Source: Candidatus Lindowbacteria bacterium RIFCSPLOWO2_12_FULL_62_27 | Lineage (GTDB): Bacteria > Lindowbacteria > 2-12-FULL-62-27 | NCBI GenBank assembly: GCA_001784175.1 | Contig: MFPR01000043.1 | Coordinates: forward strand, 147,309 to 211,308 | Direction of reading: 5' to 3' | Length of the DNA: 64,000 bases | Made by a program: the position numbers and the translations under genes | Notes under the pieces: model-generated | Seen by the model: only the letters and a program-made list of their open reading frames with translations | What the model was told of the DNA's origin: nothing | Database searches by the model: none | Shown: positions 7,637-15,694 of the stretch, in pieces | Numbering within the stretch: position 1 is the stretch's first letter | Layout: every line of letters begins with the position of its first letter

Positions 7637-8581
7637 ATGGAGAGACCAAGGCGAATACGGGTTCCTGAGTTTTACTTCCATGTGACTGCGCGAGGTAACA
7701 ACCGACAGCGGATATTTCGGACTGACGCCGACAAGATGGATTACCTTCAGCGACTGGCCAAAGTACTTCCTTCCTTTCAGATTCGGCTCCTAGTTTACTG
7801 CCTGATGACAAACCATCTTCATCTGTTGGTTCAAGATGCTCGTGGCGGGGGCCTGCCATTCGCCATGCAAAAGATCCAGGGTGGATTCGCCCAAGCTTGG
7901 AATCGACGGCGTCGAAGGTCAGGACATGTTTGGGGCGAGCGTTACTATCCGGAGCCGGTGGAATCCGACGAACACCTCATCGGGGGGTCTCTCTACATGC
8001 ATACCAACCCGAACGAGGCCGGCATGGTCACGGATGCGAGGGCGTATCGATGGAGCAGCGTGGGAGCTTATACGAGCGGACATTCGGATATCCCGGTATC
8101 GACCGATCTGATTCTTGAACTTTGCGGCGGGCCACGCCGTTACGCGGAATTGCTCAAGGACTCTCAGAGCGCGGCCTACACGAATTCTGGAGGAGAACAT
8201 CTGCCCGACGCGACGAAAATTCGGAATCTCTGGACGGCTGGTTCTCCACCGTTTCGCGAACGCGCCGAATCCCTGCTCGAACGCCGTGTCGAGCGCAGAT
8301 CGTTCAATCGGCGACCCCGGGGGAAGGGCCTCGATCAGATCATTGCAGAAGTTTGCAGGGAAAAGGACATCGGCGTGGAGGAATTGTCCGGCCCGAAACG
8401 GACCCGGCGAATTTCAGCCGCTAGATCACTTGTGTGCGCATTGGCCGAGCGGGAGGGTATCCCCGCTACCGAAGTCGCCGGCGAACTGCGCCTGACGAGG
8501 TCGGCTGTCACGCAGTTGGCCTCCAAGTCGCATATCGATCCCTTTGTAAGTATTCCGGTTGCGAAACAACTTAACAACTAA
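7637..8581 (+). CDS. REP-associated tyrosine (Y1, HUH) transposase
   Basis: Single-strand DNA transposase/nickase of the TnpA-REP (RAYT) group, 314 residues. The HUH metal motif is NHLHLLVQ (H60, H62). The likely nucleophile is Y120 in LYMHTNPNEAG, the position where the family has Y-I-H-x-N-P. GFAQAWNRR and SGHVWGERYY match the conserved block before it. The C-terminal 85 residues (about 230-300) resemble the DnaA C-terminal helix-turn-helix often fused to these proteins. All catalytic residues appear intact. Lower GC and flanking inverted repeats mark it as acquired. Confidence 0.88.
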   Translation: MERPRRIRVPEFYFHVTARGNNRQRIFRTDADKMDYLQRLAKVLPSFQIRLLVYCLMTNHLHLLVQDARGGGLPFAMQKIQGGFAQAWNRRRRRSGHVWGERYYPEPVESDEHLIGGSLYMHTNPNEAGMVTDARAYRWSSVGAYTSGHSDIPVSTDLILELCGGPRRYAELLKDSQSAAYTNSGGEHLPDATKIRNLWTAGSPPFRERAESLLERRVERRSFNRRPRGKGLDQIIAEVCREKDIGVEELSGPKRTRRISAARSLVCALAEREGIPATEVAGELRLTRSAVTQLASKSHIDPFVSIPVAKQLNN

Positions 8582-8589
8582 CGGTCTGG
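8565..8589 (-). repeat. Right terminal inverted repeat of the Y1 unit
   Basis: Reverse complement of the left repeat, reading AACAACTTAACAAC then TAACGGTCTGG on the plus strand. It overlaps the last codons and the stop of the transposase gene. Confidence 0.85.
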
Positions 8590-8912
8590 CGCTGACGGGC
8601 GGGCGCTGACGCCCGCCTCGTCGGCTCCGTCTCCACGTTCCTCGCTTCCATCGCCGCGCATCGGAGTGCCATCCGGATTCCGTCCGTCTCCAACGTTTCC
8701 ATGGATCTCAACAAGGTTGTGTCGGAGGCCACCATCGGCCGTGTGCTGCCCAGAGCTTCCCGCGCCTGTTTCGTCCGAAGCCACTCGTCGACGTTCAGCA
8801 GGCTTCGATATCCTGTCGCCGGCTGAACCGCGAGCGCCCGAACGATGGTTGAGGTCGGAATCTCCACAGCGGGTCCACGTCCGTCCCGTTGGATCGATGC
8901 CCAGTGATGCAT
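8571..8912 (-). pseudogene. N-terminal fragment of a DDE-type transposase
   Basis: An open frame from ATG 8912 (AGGA 8 nt upstream) encodes MHHWASIQRDGRGPAVEIPT, then RSLLNVDEWLRT and PMVASDTTLLRSMETLET. This looks like the N-terminal part of an insertion-sequence transposase. The resemblance is lost at about 8625, where the REP-like hairpin and the Y1 unit begin, and the frame then runs antisense into the Y1 gene. I read it as a truncated remnant; the family is not certain. Confidence 0.45.
8598..8617. repeat. REP-like GC hairpin beside the Y1 transposase
   Basis: GGCGGGCG, loop CTGA, CGCCCGCC: a perfect 8-bp stem that extends by GACG/CGTC with one bulge. It starts 9 bp beyond the right terminal repeat. 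Read on the minus strand it carries GCGGGCGTC and GCCCGCC, the same core as the element inside the oxidoreductase gene at 16478-16498. Confidence 0.65.
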
Positions 8913-8966
8913 CTTGAATTTCCTGTTGGCGAAATGGTTGTATGCTCTCAAATTTGCTGAGTGTGT

Positions 8967-9047
8967 TCCCCCTCCCGGACTTATTCTCCGGAACTCCCAA
9001 CTTTTTTCAAATATTTTTCGATTTTTCGGTTTCAACCGGGAGGGGGA
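8967..9047. repeat. 12-bp inverted repeat enclosing an AT-rich segment
   Basis: TCCCCCTCCCGG at 8967-8978 pairs perfectly with CCGGGAGGGGGA at 9036-9047 across a 57-nt AT-rich interval. It lies upstream of the rpsB promoter. The gene-poor stretch 8582-9246 otherwise holds only the REP-like hairpin, the transposase fragment, the rpsB promoter and its leader. Confidence 0.5.
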
Positions 9048-9100
9048 GTTTGCCTGCACCGTTTATTCGGGGCGTGGGTTCTGAAGGAAACGCCCGAACG

Positions 9101-9129
9101 TTGCATTTTCTCCAGTACCGAGATAGGAT
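9101..9129 (+). promoter_or_regulatory. Promoter of the rpsB operon
   Basis: TTGCAT (9101-9106), a 17-nt spacer, TAGGAT (9124-9129). The predicted start is near 9136, giving a leader of about 110 nt before rpsB, unlike the leaderless promoters elsewhere in the window. Confidence 0.6.
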
Positions 9130-9135
9130 GCATGC

Positions 9136-9246
9136 GTTGTGTCGGTTCATTGAACCCAACGCTCCCGCATGGGCGGGAAGAAACGGGCGTGTCCTCCGCG
9201 GTCTCGCGAAGGAGGAGTGGCCCGTTGACGATGGAGGTTGTTGAAT
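9136..9246 (+). other. rpsB 5' leader, possible r-protein regulatory RNA
   Basis: About 110 nt of GC-rich leader with several short complementary segments and a GGAGG at 9233-9237, 9 nt before the ATG. S2 represses its own mRNA through the leader in many bacteria. I cannot show the S2-binding fold here by eye. Confidence 0.3.
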
Positions 9247-10170
9247 ATGGTTCGCATTGCGATGAAGCAGCTCTTGGAGGCCGGGGCGCACTTTGGGCAT
9301 CAGACGCGTCGCTGGAATCCCAAGATGACTCCCTACATTTACACCAAGCGCAAGAACATTCACATCATTGACCTGCAGCAGACCCTGCGGATTTTCCGCG
9401 ACGTTTTGGCCAAGGTCACCGAGGTCGCGTCGACCGGCGCCCGGTTTTTGTTTGTGGGCACGAAGAAGCAGGCGGCCGAGGCGGTGGAGCGCGAGGCCAA
9501 GCGGTGCGGCATGTTTTACGTCAGCACGCGCTGGCTGGGCGGCATGCTCACCAACTACACGACGATCTCGAAGAGCATCGACAAGATGAAGCGGATGGAG
9601 TCGATGGAGGCCGACGGCACCGTTGGCCGGATGGGCAACAAGGAGGCGAAACGGTTCCGCAAGGAACTTGAGCGCCTCCGGGGGTTGCTCCTCGGCATCC
9701 GCGACATGTCCCGGCTGCCGGACATGATCGTGGTCATCGACATGAAGCGGGAACTGACGTCCGTGCAGGAGGCGCAGAAACTCGGGGTTCCGGTTCTCGG
9801 CATCCTCGACACGAACTGCGATCCCGACTGGGCGACCTACGGCATTCCCGGCAACGATGACGCGATCCGCGCCATCGCGCTCTATCTCAAAACAATTGCC
9901 GACGCCATCCTGGAAGGTCAGGCCATTTATCAGCAGAAAGTGATGGAGGCTGAAAAGGCCGCCGCGGACGCCGCCGCCGCTGCAGCGAACGTCGACAAGC
10001 CCGGCGAATCCGCGCCGCAGGCTGCCGCTCCGACGCCGGCCGCCGTGCCGGCGCCGGTCGCCCCAGCGCCGGCGCCCGCCGCCCCCGCGCCGGCCGCGCC
10101 GACGCCTGCCGAACCCGTGGCCGCGGCCGCGTCCCCATTCGCGCCGATCGCCGGCGTTTCGGAGAAATAG
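9247..10170 (+). CDS. rpsB: 30S ribosomal protein S2 with a long Ala/Pro tail
   Basis: Small-subunit protein needed for S1 binding. The conserved start MVRIAMKQLLEAGAHFGHQTRRWN and the block TRWLGGMLTNY, then LDTNCDP, are typical. The start is the ATG at 9247, with GGAGG 9 nt upstream. The protein has 307 residues, against about 230-260 usually. Residues from about 233 to the end form an Ala/Pro-rich low-complexity tail (AAPTPAAVPAPVAP and similar). It heads the operon rpsB-tsf-pyrH-frr-uppS-cdsA. Confidence 0.97.
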   Translation: MVRIAMKQLLEAGAHFGHQTRRWNPKMTPYIYTKRKNIHIIDLQQTLRIFRDVLAKVTEVASTGARFLFVGTKKQAAEAVEREAKRCGMFYVSTRWLGGMLTNYTTISKSIDKMKRMESMEADGTVGRMGNKEAKRFRKELERLRGLLLGIRDMSRLPDMIVVIDMKRELTSVQEAQKLGVPVLGILDTNCDPDWATYGIPGNDDAIRAIALYLKTIADAILEGQAIYQQKVMEAEKAAADAAAAAANVDKPGESAPQAAAPTPAAVPAPVAPAPAPAAPAPAAPTPAEPVAAAASPFAPIAGVSEK

Positions 10171-10174
10171 CCCC

Positions 10175-11041
10175 ATGGCAGCGGTCACCGCCGACCAGGT
10201 CAAGACCCTCCGGGACCAGACCGGCGCGGGCATGATGGACTGCAAGCGCGCGCTGGCCGAGTCGGGCGGCGACGCGGCCCGGGCGTTCAAGATTTTGCGC
10301 GAGAAGGGTGCGGCCAGCGCCGCGAGAAAAGCAAGCCGCACGGCGGCCGAAGGCCTGGTGGGCGTGGCCGTGCGCGGCGACAAGGGCGTGATGGTCGAAG
10401 TCAACTGCGAGACCGATTTCGTGGCGCGCAACGAAAAGTTCCAGGAATTCGTCTGCACCGTCGCCGCGCTGGCCCTCGAGCGGGGCACAGACTTGGAGCA
10501 GATCCGCGCGGCGCGATATCCCGGCGGCCAGGAGACGGTGGCGGAGAAACTCAACGGCCTCATCGCGACCATCGGCGAAAACATGTCTCTCAGCCGGTCG
10601 ATCTCTCTGTCCGCGCCCGGCGGATGTGTCGCCCACTACGTCCACAACGCCGTCACGCCCGAGATGGGCAAGATCGGCGTGCTCGTGGAACTGTCCTCCG
10701 ACGATCCCGCCGTCGCGCCGAACGGCCTGCGCGCGATCGGCGAGGAGGTCGCGATGCAGGTGGCGGCCGCCCGGCCCGTGTATGTGCGCCGGGAGGAAGT
10801 GCCGGCCGAGCGGGTGGCGGAGGAGAAGAGCATTCTCGAAAAGCAGGTCGATCCGAAAAAACCGCCGCAGGTGCGGGAAAAAATCATCGAAGGCAAGTTG
10901 TCCTCTTTCTACGAGCAGGTGTGTCTCCTGGACCAGCCCTACATTCGCGAGCCGAAACGCAAGGTCAAGGACCTTCTGGCGGACGCGAAGGGCAAGGTCC
11001 AGTTGGGGCGGTTTGCCCGTTTTGCGATTGGCGAAGCCTGA
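10175..11041 (+). CDS. tsf: Elongation factor Ts
   Basis: Nucleotide-exchange factor for EF-Tu. The N-terminal UBA-like motif LRDQTGAGMMDCKRALAES is followed by EVNCETDFVARN, the TDFV motif that contacts EF-Tu, and FYEQVCLLDQPYI near the C-terminus. It has 288 residues, a normal length for the long form. It follows rpsB by 4 bp, as in most bacteria, and is followed 10 bp later by pyrH. Confidence 0.97.
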   Translation: MAAVTADQVKTLRDQTGAGMMDCKRALAESGGDAARAFKILREKGAASAARKASRTAAEGLVGVAVRGDKGVMVEVNCETDFVARNEKFQEFVCTVAALALERGTDLEQIRAARYPGGQETVAEKLNGLIATIGENMSLSRSISLSAPGGCVAHYVHNAVTPEMGKIGVLVELSSDDPAVAPNGLRAIGEEVAMQVAAARPVYVRREEVPAERVAEEKSILEKQVDPKKPPQVREKIIEGKLSSFYEQVCLLDQPYIREPKRKVKDLLADAKGKVQLGRFARFAIGEA

Positions 11042-11051
11042 GCGCCGCGCG

Positions 11052-11777
11052 GTGAAGGCGCCGCGAACGGTTCTCCTCAAACTCTCCGGCGAGGCGCTGT
11101 CCGGCCGCGGCGAATTCGGCATCGATCCGACCCATCTCGCCCATCTCGCGCGCAACATCATCGCCGCCCTTCGAGCGGCCGGCCGGCGGGTCCGGATGGG
11201 CATCGTCGTCGGCGGCGGGAACTTCATCCGAGGCGCCGACTGGACCCGGACGGTCCGTGTGGTCGATCCGGCCACTGCCGATTACATGGGGATGATCGCC
11301 ACCGTCCTAAACGCCCTCGCGCTCCAGGAAGCGATCGAGAAGGCCGGAACGGAGGCGCGGGTCCTGTCGGCCATCCACGTCCGGCAGGTGTGCGAGCCCT
11401 ACATCCGGCGGCGCGCGCTCAGGCATCTCGAAAAAAACCGCGTCGTGATTTTCGCCGGCGGCACCGGCAACCCCTTCTTCACCACCGACACCGCCGCCGC
11501 CCTGCGAGCGATCGAAATCGGCGCCGAGGTTCTCCTCAAGGCGACGAAGGTCGATGGCGTGTATGACCGGGACCCGATGCGCCACCGGGGCGCGCGGCGG
11601 TTCACGCGCCTGACCTACTCGGAGGCGCTCCGTCGGCATCTGGACATCATGGACCAGACGGCCTTCACCGTCTGCCGCGAACACCGCCTGCCGATCCGGA
11701 TCTTCAATCTCTTCAAACCCGCCTCCCTCTCGCATGCCTTGACCGGCAAGCCGGTAGGGACTATCATCACGGCATGA
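11052..11777 (+). CDS. pyrH: UMP kinase
   Basis: Phosphorylates UMP to UDP in pyrimidine nucleotide synthesis; hexameric amino-acid-kinase fold. Motifs: LLKLSGEALSG at the N-terminus, MGIVVGGGNFIRG, ADYMGMIATVLNALALQ and FAGGTGNPFFTTDTAAALRA. The GTG at 11052 gives 241 residues, the usual length; no strong Shine-Dalgarno precedes it. Its stop overlaps the ATG of frr (ATGA), so the two genes are probably translationally coupled. Confidence 0.96.
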   Translation: MKAPRTVLLKLSGEALSGRGEFGIDPTHLAHLARNIIAALRAAGRRVRMGIVVGGGNFIRGADWTRTVRVVDPATADYMGMIATVLNALALQEAIEKAGTEARVLSAIHVRQVCEPYIRRRALRHLEKNRVVIFAGGTGNPFFTTDTAAALRAIEIGAEVLLKATKVDGVYDRDPMRHRGARRFTRLTYSEALRRHLDIMDQTAFTVCREHRLPIRIFNLFKPASLSHALTGKPVGTIITA

Positions 11778-12334
11778 TTCAAGAATCGTTTTTCAAAGAC
11801 TGCGGCGCGAGCATGGACAAGGTCTGCGACGTGTTCCAAACGGATCTGTCGGGCTTTCGGACCGGCCGGGCCTCCACGAAAATCCTGGAGGACCTTCCGG
11901 TGGACGCCTACGGCTCGACGATGCGGATGAAGGAACTCGGGTCGATTTCCGTGCCCGAGCCGAACCTCCTGGTCGTCCAGCCTTGGGACCGGTCCGTGAC
12001 GCAGGCGATCGAAAAGTCGATCCGGACCTCCGACCTGAATCTGTCTCCGGTCGTCGAGGGCGGCCTGATCCGGGTCCGGATCCCGCCGCTGTCGGAGGAA
12101 CGGCGCAAGGAGCTGTCGAAAGTGATTTCGAAGAAGGGCGAGGAGGCCCGGGTGTCGATCCGCGCGGTCCGGCACGAGGCGGTGAACGAGGCCCAGGAGA
12201 TGCGGAAGAAAGGCGAGGCGGCGGAGGACGAGGAGAAGCGGGCGAAAGACCGCATTCAGAAATTGACCGACGCCGCGATCCGCAAAATCGACGACGCGAC
12301 CAACAAGAAAATCGAGGAAATTCAGAAGGTCTGA
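11774..12334 (+). CDS. frr: Ribosome recycling factor
   Basis: Works with EF-G to split post-termination ribosomes. The 186-residue length is standard. Recognisable blocks are FRTGRAS, LGSISVPEPNLLVVQPWD, LNLSPVVEGGLIRVRIPPL, EERRKELSKV and the long helical C-terminal part. It is positioned between pyrH and uppS as in many genomes. Confidence 0.97.
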   Translation: MIQESFFKDCGASMDKVCDVFQTDLSGFRTGRASTKILEDLPVDAYGSTMRMKELGSISVPEPNLLVVQPWDRSVTQAIEKSIRTSDLNLSPVVEGGLIRVRIPPLSEERRKELSKVISKKGEEARVSIRAVRHEAVNEAQEMRKKGEAAEDEEKRAKDRIQKLTDAAIRKIDDATNKKIEEIQKV

Positions 12335-12336
12335 CC

Positions 12337-13149
12337 ATGACCCTCGCCCGACTCCATGACTGGCCGGCCCTCGTCCAGAAAAAGGTCCAGGCCCTCGATC
12401 CCCGGCGCATGCCCCGCCACATCGCATTCATCATGGACGGCAACGGCCGATGGGCCCGGATGCGCCACCGCCGCCGGCTCATGGGCCACCGCGAGGGCAT
12501 CAAGACGGCCAAGTCGATCATCCGGTTCTGCCACGACGTCGGCGGCATCGACTGCATCACGCTCTTTGCCTTCTCCACCGAAAACTGGAAACGCCCCAAA
12601 CTCGAAATCGCCGGGCTCATGATGCTCCTCAAATATTTCCTCCGCAGAGAAACCGCCGAAATGGTCGAAAACGACATCCGGTTCCGCACCATCGGCCGCA
12701 TCGACGAGTTTCCCGGCTTCGTCCAGCGCGAACTCCATCGCACCATGGAAGCGACCGCGAACTGCAAATCGTTCACCTTGAACATCGCCCTGAACTACGG
12801 CGCCCGCCGCGAAATCCTGGACGCCGCCCTCGAACTGCACCGGCGCCTGGCGGAGGGCGAGGCGCGCCGGGAGCAGGTGGACCAGGAGTATTTTGAAAAA
12901 TTGCTCTACACGGCCGATCTTCCTCCGCTGGACCTTCTCATCCGCACCAGCGGCGAGCTTCGCGTGTCCAACTTCATGCTCTGGCAGATCGCCTATGCGG
13001 AACTGTATGTAACGCCCGTGCTGTGGCCCGACTTCGGGCCCTCGGAGCTGCTCGACGCCATTTTGGATTACCAGAACCGTGACCGCCGGTTTGGAGGACT
13101 GTCCGGGCGACCTCACGTTCAAGGTCCAGAGTCCGGTATTCCCGGTTGA
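12337..13149 (+). CDS. uppS: Isoprenyl (undecaprenyl) diphosphate synthase
   Basis: Cis-prenyltransferase that makes the C55 lipid carrier for peptidoglycan and surface glycans. The catalytic motif HIAFIMDGNGRWA contains the conserved Asp, followed by GHREGIKTAK, LFAFSTENWKRP and LIRTSGELRVSNF. The product has 270 residues; the last 15 or so, after RRFGG, extend past the usual end. The ATG at 12337 lies 2 bp after the frr stop. Confidence 0.95.
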   Translation: MTLARLHDWPALVQKKVQALDPRRMPRHIAFIMDGNGRWARMRHRRRLMGHREGIKTAKSIIRFCHDVGGIDCITLFAFSTENWKRPKLEIAGLMMLLKYFLRRETAEMVENDIRFRTIGRIDEFPGFVQRELHRTMEATANCKSFTLNIALNYGARREILDAALELHRRLAEGEARREQVDQEYFEKLLYTADLPPLDLLIRTSGELRVSNFMLWQIAYAELYVTPVLWPDFGPSELLDAILDYQNRDRRFGGLSGRPHVQGPESGIPG

Positions 13150-13156
13150 CCTGAGC

Positions 13157-13963
13157 ATGGCGGTGGCGAATACGTCTTCGCCGGTCGCGGCCCGGCTGCC
13201 GGTGTTCTCAGCCGCCCTCCTCCTCGGACTCGGTCTCACCTGGCTTGGCGGCTGGCCGTTCCGGATGCTCGTGGCCGCCGCCTGGCTGGGACTCGTCGTT
13301 GAAATTTCCCTGGCGCTCAGCGGGTCCCTCGAACTGCCGGCGCGCAGGTTCCTCTGGATCGATCTTGTGTTTTTCGCCCTCTTTCCGGTCGCCTTTTTTG
13401 TCTCGGGCCATCCGCTGGTCCTGGTCGGTGTCGTGAGTTCCTGGCTGTTCGTCCTGTTTCTTTTTTATCCGACCAACCGCGCCGGCCTGACGCGATGGCT
13501 GTTTTCGGTTGTGGCCTACCCCTATCTGGCCCTCGGTATTTTCTCCTTCTTCCTGCTCCGCCGATTCGGTTGGGAGTGGCCCGCGCTGGCGGTCGGCGTG
13601 GTGGCGATCGCCGACACGTCGGCGTTTCTGATCGGCCGCGCCTTCGGCCGGCGGCTTCTCGCGCCGGCCATCAGTCCCGCAAAGACGATCGAGGGTGCGG
13701 TCTGCGGCGTGGTGCTGGCCGCCGCTTTCGCCGCGTGGTTTCTGATGCGCGAAGCGGTCCCCGCGACCGTGGCCGCGCCGGCCGCCGTGTGCCTCGCGCT
13801 CCTCGCCGTCCTGGGCGATTTGTTGGAATCCTTCTTCAAGCGCGGTCTCGACCTGAAGGATTTCGGGACCGTCCTGCCCGGCCACGGCGGACTCTTCGAC
13901 CGCCTGGACAGCCTGATCCCGGTGGCGATCGGATTATTGATGTTTTTGAAGCTTGCGCCGTAA
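13157..13963 (+). CDS. cdsA: Phosphatidate cytidylyltransferase
   Basis: Integral membrane enzyme that makes CDP-diacylglycerol from phosphatidate and CTP. The PROSITE-type signature is present near the C-terminus: SFFKRGLDLKDFGTVLPGHG, then GLFDRLD, preceded by SPAKTIEGAVCG. Multiple hydrophobic helices span the N-terminal two thirds. ATG 13157 gives 268 residues, a usual size; a GTG at 13079 overlapping uppS is an alternative. It ends exactly where the next ATG begins (TAAATG). Confidence 0.94.
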   Translation: MAVANTSSPVAARLPVFSAALLLGLGLTWLGGWPFRMLVAAAWLGLVVEISLALSGSLELPARRFLWIDLVFFALFPVAFFVSGHPLVLVGVVSSWLFVLFLFYPTNRAGLTRWLFSVVAYPYLALGIFSFFLLRRFGWEWPALAVGVVAIADTSAFLIGRAFGRRLLAPAISPAKTIEGAVCGVVLAAAFAAWFLMREAVPATVAAPAAVCLALLAVLGDLLESFFKRGLDLKDFGTVLPGHGGLFDRLDSLIPVAIGLLMFLKLAP

Positions 13964-15694
13964 ATGATCTACTTCCAAGTCCTCGACCGGACCCTTCGCA
14001 CGTTTCTGAACGATGTGATGCTGCGGTTTCCCTTTCAGGCAGGCGCCGGTGAAACGCCGCCGGGTCTGACCGACGCGCTGATTTTTTACGATCCGCTGGT
14101 CAAACCGACGCGTCCGGGCCGCATCCTGCCGGCGAGGCTCGTGACGCTCCTGGAGGAAGGCCGGCCGCAGGAGGCGGAGACGCTTCTTGTGCAGCAGATT
14201 CTGGAGGCTGCCGAGAATGCCATGGTTGAGCATGACAGCGAGATGGAAATGCTCACGATCGAGGAGGAGGAACACCGGCTCCGGATCCGCCAGATTGATG
14301 ATCGCCGCCGGCAGCTCCTCCAACTCACCGGACAGCTCAACGCCGCCGAATCCGTCCTCAAAGAATGGGAAGTCCCGCAACTTTCGGCGGCCCCGGCCGT
14401 ACCCTCGGAGGCTGCGCCGGCCGCGCCGGAACCCGACTCTCAGTTCTTCTCGCACCTGCGATCGAGAATCCGCGCGATCATGGAAGGCAACGGGGGACTT
14501 CTGTCGGTCGAAGACATCGACGAACCCTTTCGACTCGCGGTCGACCTCGGCCTTGCGCCGGCCGTCAAGGCTTCGGACGTGCGCCGCGCCCTCTCCATCG
14601 GGTCCGGGGCCCTGACCGGCGGCGGCCACCGCGTGTGGCACCTCAGCGACTGGCTGGTCCGGCAGTTCGCCGACGCCTATCAGGTGCACAAGATGCGCGA
14701 GATGGAGGAGGCGCTCAGGTCCATCCGGTCGGCCATCGACGACCTCAAGGTCAGGCTGGACCGCCTTCGGGAGAAACGCCGCAACGTCTTTTATTCGGTC
14801 GGCATCAATCTCGATCCTGACCTCGACCGGCTGGCGCACCTCCAGCGCGGCTATTGCGAACTCGACGGCCCGCGCCGGAAGGGGCAGTTGTCGCTGGAGG
14901 ACAAGAGCCGGCATGACGTGATCAAGGACGAGATCGAGGAGATCGAGCGGAAACTCGAGTCGGAGATTTATCTGCGGTTCGCGTCTTCTCCGGAGTTTAT
15001 GACATCGTTTCGGCGTTTGAACCAAGCCGTGTCCCAGAGCCTGCAGGAGCTGATCCACCAAGAGGAGGACGACCGGGACAAGCGGGAGATGCTGGACAAG
15101 CTTGCGGAAACCTATCGCCGCTCGACGCCGGACGAGCGTCTTTCCCGCATGGACGAGCAGATCGGGCAGATTCGCCAGTTCACCAAACTCCTGACCGACC
15201 GCGGCCGTCGCCGGCCCTTTCAGCCGGTGACGCCGCCGCCCTGGCCGGTCACACCGCCGGCGGTGCTCTCGGCGCTGGACCGGATCACGGCGCAGGACAC
15301 GAGCCTCTTTCCGGAAAAGTTCCTGCGCCGCCGGGGCCCGCCGGGAATTCTGCTTCTGCCTGTCAACGGCGCCGGCCTCTACGACTGGCAGGGCGGAATG
15401 CTGGTGATCTCCCTCTATCCGGAGAACCTCGACTCGGCCATCCTCACGGCGCTCGCGGAGTTCCGGATGGACGCCGACGAATCGAAGGAACTCTTCAACA
15501 GCTACGGCCAGATCAAGCGCTACCGGGGATTCGCGTTCGCCAAGTTGAAGGAAACATTCATGTCGGATTACGTCACATGGGTCCTGAAGGAGGCGGCGGG
15601 ATACCGCGTCATGGAAACGGACGTGCGGATGTGGTTCGAACGCAAGATCCCGCTCGAGCCGCTGGAAAAACCGGCAGGCCGCGCGTCTCGATGA
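13964..15694 (+). CDS. Uncharacterised coiled-coil protein
   Basis: A 576-residue protein that I do not recognise. There is no signal peptide. Residues about 85-130 and 245-400 are strongly charged and heptad-like (EMEEALRSIRSAIDDLKVRL, KDEIEEIERKLESEI), so coiled coils are likely. A Pro/Ala linker lies near 145-165, and the C-terminal 140 residues look globular (PPGILLLPVNGAGLYDWQGG). It sits directly after cdsA and is coupled to the next gene by ATGA. Confidence 0.75.
   Translation: MIYFQVLDRTLRTFLNDVMLRFPFQAGAGETPPGLTDALIFYDPLVKPTRPGRILPARLVTLLEEGRPQEAETLLVQQILEAAENAMVEHDSEMEMLTIEEEEHRLRIRQIDDRRRQLLQLTGQLNAAESVLKEWEVPQLSAAPAVPSEAAPAAPEPDSQFFSHLRSRIRAIMEGNGGLLSVEDIDEPFRLAVDLGLAPAVKASDVRRALSIGSGALTGGGHRVWHLSDWLVRQFADAYQVHKMREMEEALRSIRSAIDDLKVRLDRLREKRRNVFYSVGINLDPDLDRLAHLQRGYCELDGPRRKGQLSLEDKSRHDVIKDEIEEIERKLESEIYLRFASSPEFMTSFRRLNQAVSQSLQELIHQEEDDRDKREMLDKLAETYRRSTPDERLSRMDEQIGQIRQFTKLLTDRGRRRPFQPVTPPPWPVTPPAVLSALDRITAQDTSLFPEKFLRRRGPPGILLLPVNGAGLYDWQGGMLVISLYPENLDSAILTALAEFRMDADESKELFNSYGQIKRYRGFAFAKLKETFMSDYVTWVLKEAAGYRVMETDVRMWFERKIPLEPLEKPAGRASR

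Larger units (their letters stand above)
7573..8589 (+). mobile_element. TIR-bounded Y1 (REP-associated) transposase unit, about 1.0 kb
   Basis: A single HUH-transposase gene (7637-8581) sits between near-perfect 25-bp inverted repeats at 7573-7597 and 8565-8589 (24 of 25 match; one further G-C pair extends them). The right repeat contains the stop codon. The unit is visibly lower in GC than its surroundings. Y1 transposases normally recognise subterminal hairpins or REPs rather than long terminal inverted repeats, so the ends may be a divergent REP pair. No clear target-site duplication is visible. Confidence 0.65.

Noticed and set aside
10020-10140. Additional REP-like copy in the GC-rich 3' end of rpsB
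   Set aside because: The sequence is a simple Ala/Pro codon run without the left arm or hairpin of the repeat family.
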